Shown: positions 21,370 through 23,376 of the stretch, piece by piece
Position numbering within the stretch: position 1 is the stretch's first letter
Layout: every line of letters starts with the position of its first letter
Origin: CAINDR01 sp964495615
Lineage (GTDB): Bacteria; Patescibacteriota; Patescibacteriia; Patescibacteriales; UBA12465
Assembly (NCBI GenBank): GCA_964495615.1
Contig: CAZBVX010000010.1
Coordinates: 1-23,376 of the forward strand
DNA length: 23,376 nt
Direction of reading: 5' to 3'
Notes under the pieces: model-generated
The model's database searches: none
What the model saw: only the letters and a program-made list of their open reading frames with translations
What the model was told of the DNA's origin: nothing
Made by a program: the position numbers and the translations under genes

Positions 21370-21378
21370 ATTATAACA
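21370..21378 (-). promoter_or_regulatory. extended -10 promoter of the gap-hydA operon
   Basis: On the minus strand, TGTTATAAT has TATAAT at 21375-21370 and TG at 21378-21377. The -35 would fall in the T-rich tail of the upstream terminator and is poor (TTTTGT at a 17-base spacing). The same TGTTATAAT element is used by the orphan gene at 1692-1700. Confidence 0.55.
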
Positions 21379-21394
21379 TATTAATCATAAAAAC

Positions 21395-21426
21395 AAAAAA
21401 ACATTCACGACTTGTGAATGTTTTTT
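21395..21426 (-). terminator. intrinsic terminator of the rpsB-tsf-PSP1 operon
   Basis: On the minus strand, AAAAAACATTCAC, a five-base loop, then GTGAATGT and a T-run continuing as TTTTTTTGTTTTT. The plus-strand arms are ACATTCAC (21401-21408) and GTGAATGT (21414-21421), flanked by A and T. It separates this operon from gap, whose promoter begins in its tail. Confidence 0.88.
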
Positions 21427-21439
21427 ATGGTCAAAAAAT

Positions 21440-22276
21440 TTATTTTTTTTTCTTCTTTTCTTCCTTCTTTTCTTCCTTTTTGTTTTTACGATTCAAGTCA
21501 ACTTCAATCACCGTGTCTCTTTCACCGTCTTTTTCTGATGGAAAGCGAACATCAACGGATTGTTTCAAAACATGGTGACCAACAATAACTCCTCGACGAC
21601 CATCAACATTAACTTTTGCCCCATAGGCTGGCATCTTGGCGCGTAGTTCTTTGTAGCCTTCATATTCATAAGCCAAGCAACACATCAAACGTCCGCACAT
21701 TCCAGAAATTCGATCGCTGCCGCGATGAACAACTTGCTGGACTTCTGCCATTTCGGAAGTGACTGAGGAAAATTCTTTTACCGAACCGCGACAGCAAAGT
21801 TTTTTGCCGCAACCGCCGCAATCACCGGTCAGGCGCGCTTCATCGCGAGCACCAATTTGAGTCAAGCGAATATTGGCATTGAAGTGAGCAGTTAAATCTT
21901 TTACTAATTCGCGGAAGTCGATTCTTCCATCAGCCACAAAAGCAAAATTCAAACGATTACCCTCAAAAGAAAAATGAACATCAACCAATTTCATGTCCAG
22001 TTTGTGTCGTTCAATAATTTCTTTGCAAACTGACAAAGCTTCTTCTTTGCGATCTTGTTTTTCAAAACGATTAATTTCTGATTTTTCTGCCTTTCTAATG
22101 ATTTCTTTTAAATCTCCTTCTTCTTTGGTTTCAGTAATAAAACCCACAATTTTTCCAATTTCTCTTCCCAATTCAGTGTTCACCAAAACCGAATCACCGA
22201 CTTTTAAAGATTCATCTTCACTTGAAAAGTGGTAAATTTTATCCCAAGAAATGAATTGAATCTCGGCAATTCTCAT
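21440..22276 (-). CDS. PSP1 domain protein, RicT/YaaT-like
   Basis: A 278-aa protein of the PSP1 C-terminal family. The diagnostic cysteine-rich core is GDCGGCGKKLCC (Cys153, 156, 161, 162) and ISGMCGRLMCCLAYEYEGY (Cys194, 199, 200). In Bacillus the RicT (YaaT) member works with RicA and RicF as an Fe-S-binding complex that steers RNase Y processing; whether that holds here is unknown, as no RicA, RicF or RNase Y gene is nearby. The N-terminal part (about 1-50) has the VGDSVLVNTELGREIGKI strand pattern of the family. The C-terminus is a lysine/glutamate repeat ending KKKKK. It is 3 bases after tsf. Confidence 0.9.
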   Translation of the reverse strand: MRIAEIQFISWDKIYHFSSEDESLKVGDSVLVNTELGREIGKIVGFITETKEEGDLKEIIRKAEKSEINRFEKQDRKEEALSVCKEIIERHKLDMKLVDVHFSFEGNRLNFAFVADGRIDFRELVKDLTAHFNANIRLTQIGARDEARLTGDCGGCGKKLCCRGSVKEFSSVTSEMAEVQQVVHRGSDRISGMCGRLMCCLAYEYEGYKELRAKMPAYGAKVNVDGRRGVIVGHHVLKQSVDVRFPSEKDGERDTVIEVDLNRKNKKEEKKEEKKKKK

Positions 22277-22279
22277 AGC

Positions 22280-23074
22280 TTAAAGACTAAAACGAATGAA
22301 GGCGGAAATATTTGCTCCACCCAAAATATCTTTGACTTTTTTCTTGTCGTCCTTGATGAATTCTTGTTCCATCAAACAAACTTCGGAGTAGTATTTGGAC
22401 ATTTTTCCTTCCAAAATTTTTTCTACCATTTCAGCTGGTTTTCCCTCCTTAATTAATTGCTCACGATAAATATTTTTTTCTTTTTCCATTTCTGTCGGGT
22501 CAACTTCTGCTGGAAGCAAATATTTTGGATTAGCAGCGGCAATTTGCATTGCAATATCAATTGCTTCTTCTTTTTTGCCAGCAGCGTCAATTGCTACCAA
22601 AACACCGATGCGTCCACCAAAATGAGAATAAGCAGCCACAGTAGCGCCATTCAAGATGGAAATATTTTTGACAGCTAATTTTTCACCAATCACTCCGCTC
22701 ATGGTGTTGAGATTGTCGCCAACAGTTGAACCGTCCATTTCCAAAGCTAATAATTCTTCAACGTTAGCTGGTTTTTTTGTTTTTACCAATTCCAAAGATT
22801 TGGTGACAAATTCTTGAAATTTATCACTACGAGCAACAAAATCGGTTTCTGAATTAACCTCAATAGCATAACCTTCGGTGTGGTCATTATTAACTGCCAC
22901 AGCAACTACTCCTTCGCTTGTTTCGCGATCAGCACGTTTTGCGGATTTGGCAATTCCTTTTTTTCTCAAAAATTCCACCGCGGCATTCAAATCGCCATTG
23001 GATTCATCAAGAGCTTTTTTGCAATCAACCATGCCAGCACCAGTCATTTCACGTAATTGTTTGAGTAATTCCAT
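22280..23074 (-). CDS. tsf: translation elongation factor Ts
   Basis: Guanine-nucleotide exchange factor for EF-Tu. The 264-aa protein starts with the UBA-like domain LLKQLREMTGAGMVDCKKAL (3-22) and continues LDESNGDLNAAVEFLRKKG. The EF-Tu-contacting motif is TDFVARSDKF (about 76-85). The C-terminal part is compact (one core repeat plus end), shorter than E. coli EF-Ts (283 aa). It follows rpsB by 30 bases in the classic rpsB-tsf order and precedes the PSP1 gene by 3. There is no Shine-Dalgarno upstream of ATG 23074. Confidence 0.97.
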   Translation of the reverse strand: MELLKQLREMTGAGMVDCKKALDESNGDLNAAVEFLRKKGIAKSAKRADRETSEGVVAVAVNNDHTEGYAIEVNSETDFVARSDKFQEFVTKSLELVKTKKPANVEELLALEMDGSTVGDNLNTMSGVIGEKLAVKNISILNGATVAAYSHFGGRIGVLVAIDAAGKKEEAIDIAMQIAAANPKYLLPAEVDPTEMEKEKNIYREQLIKEGKPAEMVEKILEGKMSKYYSEVCLMEQEFIKDDKKKVKDILGGANISAFIRFSL

Positions 23075-23104
23075 ATAATTAAAAATTATGAATTTTTATA
23101 AAGA

Positions 23105-23376
23105 TTATTTGCGAGCATCCAAAATTGCTTCCTTCACGGTTTCCAAAATTAATTTGATAGTTTTGGTAGAATCATCATTAGCTGGAATTGGGTAGTTAAC
23201 CAATTCTGGGTTGACGTTAGTGTCGCAAATCGCAATGATTGGAATATTTTTTTTGATCGCTTCGTTGATTGCGGTTTCTTCTTCTTTGATATCCCAAACA
23301 AATAAAGCGTCAGGTAATTTATTTAGATTAACCAAGCCAGAAACACGAATTTCTAATTTTTTGATTTCGCGATCAA
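23105..23376 (-). CDS. rpsB: 30S ribosomal protein S2 (uS2), N-terminal part beyond window
   Basis: The last 90 residues of S2 are present; the gene runs off the right edge with an open frame to base 23376. Recognised from NKLPDALFVWDIKEEETAI, PIIAICDTNVNPELVNYPIP and ANDDSTKTIKLI, the conserved C-terminal half of the family. The protein ends soon after the last core helix (ILDARK) with no long acidic tail. The TTG at 23335 is internal, not a start. S2 binds 16S rRNA near the head-body hinge of the 30S subunit. Confidence 0.96.
   Translation of the reverse strand, partial: DREIKKLEIRVSGLVNLNKLPDALFVWDIKEEETAINEAIKKNIPIIAICDTNVNPELVNYPIPANDDSTKTIKLILETVKEAILDARK

Noticed and set aside
21440..21500. 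Low-complexity purine/pyrimidine run as a possible repeat array
   Set aside because: It encodes the Lys/Glu tail of the PSP1 protein in frame, so it is coding low complexity and not a separate repeat.
23105..23335. Separate 76-residue gene starting at TTG 23335
   Set aside because: The frame stays open to the window edge and the upstream codons continue the S2 alignment; it is the end of rpsB.
1..23376. tRNA genes, CRISPR arrays, insertion sequences, phage genes
   Set aside because: I looked through the intergenic gaps on both strands and saw no cloverleaf, spaced direct repeats or transposase motifs; the gaps are all under about 170 bases.

Overview
The window looks like a gene-dense, AT-rich piece of chromosome from a Candidate Phyla Radiation bacterium (Patescibacteria, most likely within Parcubacteria sensu lato). 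This placement is inference from four things: gene content and compact proteins, very short intergenic gaps, the near absence of Shine-Dalgarno sequences, and housekeeping genes mixed with proteins I only associate with that group. UGA is used as a stop (cvpA and the hydrogenase gene both end in TGA), so this is not one of the UGA-recoding lineages (Absconditabacteria/Gracilibacteria). A normal rplA is present, which argues against the Parcubacteria subset reported to lack ribosomal protein L1. No tRNA, rRNA, CRISPR array, transposase or phage gene was seen.

Layout. (1) 1-1664, minus strand: CTP synthase, cut by the left edge. (2) 1672-2060, plus strand: a small orphan gene with its own strong promoter, a real Shine-Dalgarno and a perfect terminator hairpin. 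(3) 2065-8462, minus strand: one long run from a 571-residue membrane protein through rsmI, metG, cvpA and tsaC to an S41 protease, interrupted by a 120-bp element with 16-bp perfect terminal inverted repeats. (4) 8533-10770, plus strand: secE-nusG-rplK-rplA with a sigma70-type promoter, hairpins between genes, an rRNA-like L1-binding site just before rplA, and a strong terminator. (5) 10773-11168, plus strand: a monocistronic RRM RNA-binding protein gene. (6) 11187-15157, minus strand: cca, a cyclophilin lipoprotein, iscS and iscU. (7) 15209-16038, plus strand: a SIMPL-domain protein. (8) 16023-21378, minus strand: an energy operon in the order gap (GAPDH), an SDR dehydrogenase, a NuoF-like NADH dehydrogenase module, a membrane protein and a full-length [FeFe]-hydrogenase. 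(9) 21395-23376, minus strand: rpsB (cut by the right edge), tsf and a RicT/YaaT-like PSP1 protein.

The most interesting unit is region 8. GAPDH makes NADH. The NuoF-like flavoprotein would take electrons from NADH and pass them through the hydrogenase's iron-sulfur relay to the H-cluster, releasing H2. The SDR, with an Asp that favours NAD(H), offers a second NADH sink. The operon therefore reads as a self-contained fermentative redox-balancing module, built with a stripped-down NADH module and without a visible NuoE/HydC subunit. A second good signal is the mRNA mimic of the 23S L1-binding site between rplK and rplA. The 120-bp inverted-repeat element and the orphan 87-residue gene are the parts least explained by known families.

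The longest stretch without a gene is about 170 bases (10701-10870), and its content is described. All functions come from motif recognition by eye; no database search was run.
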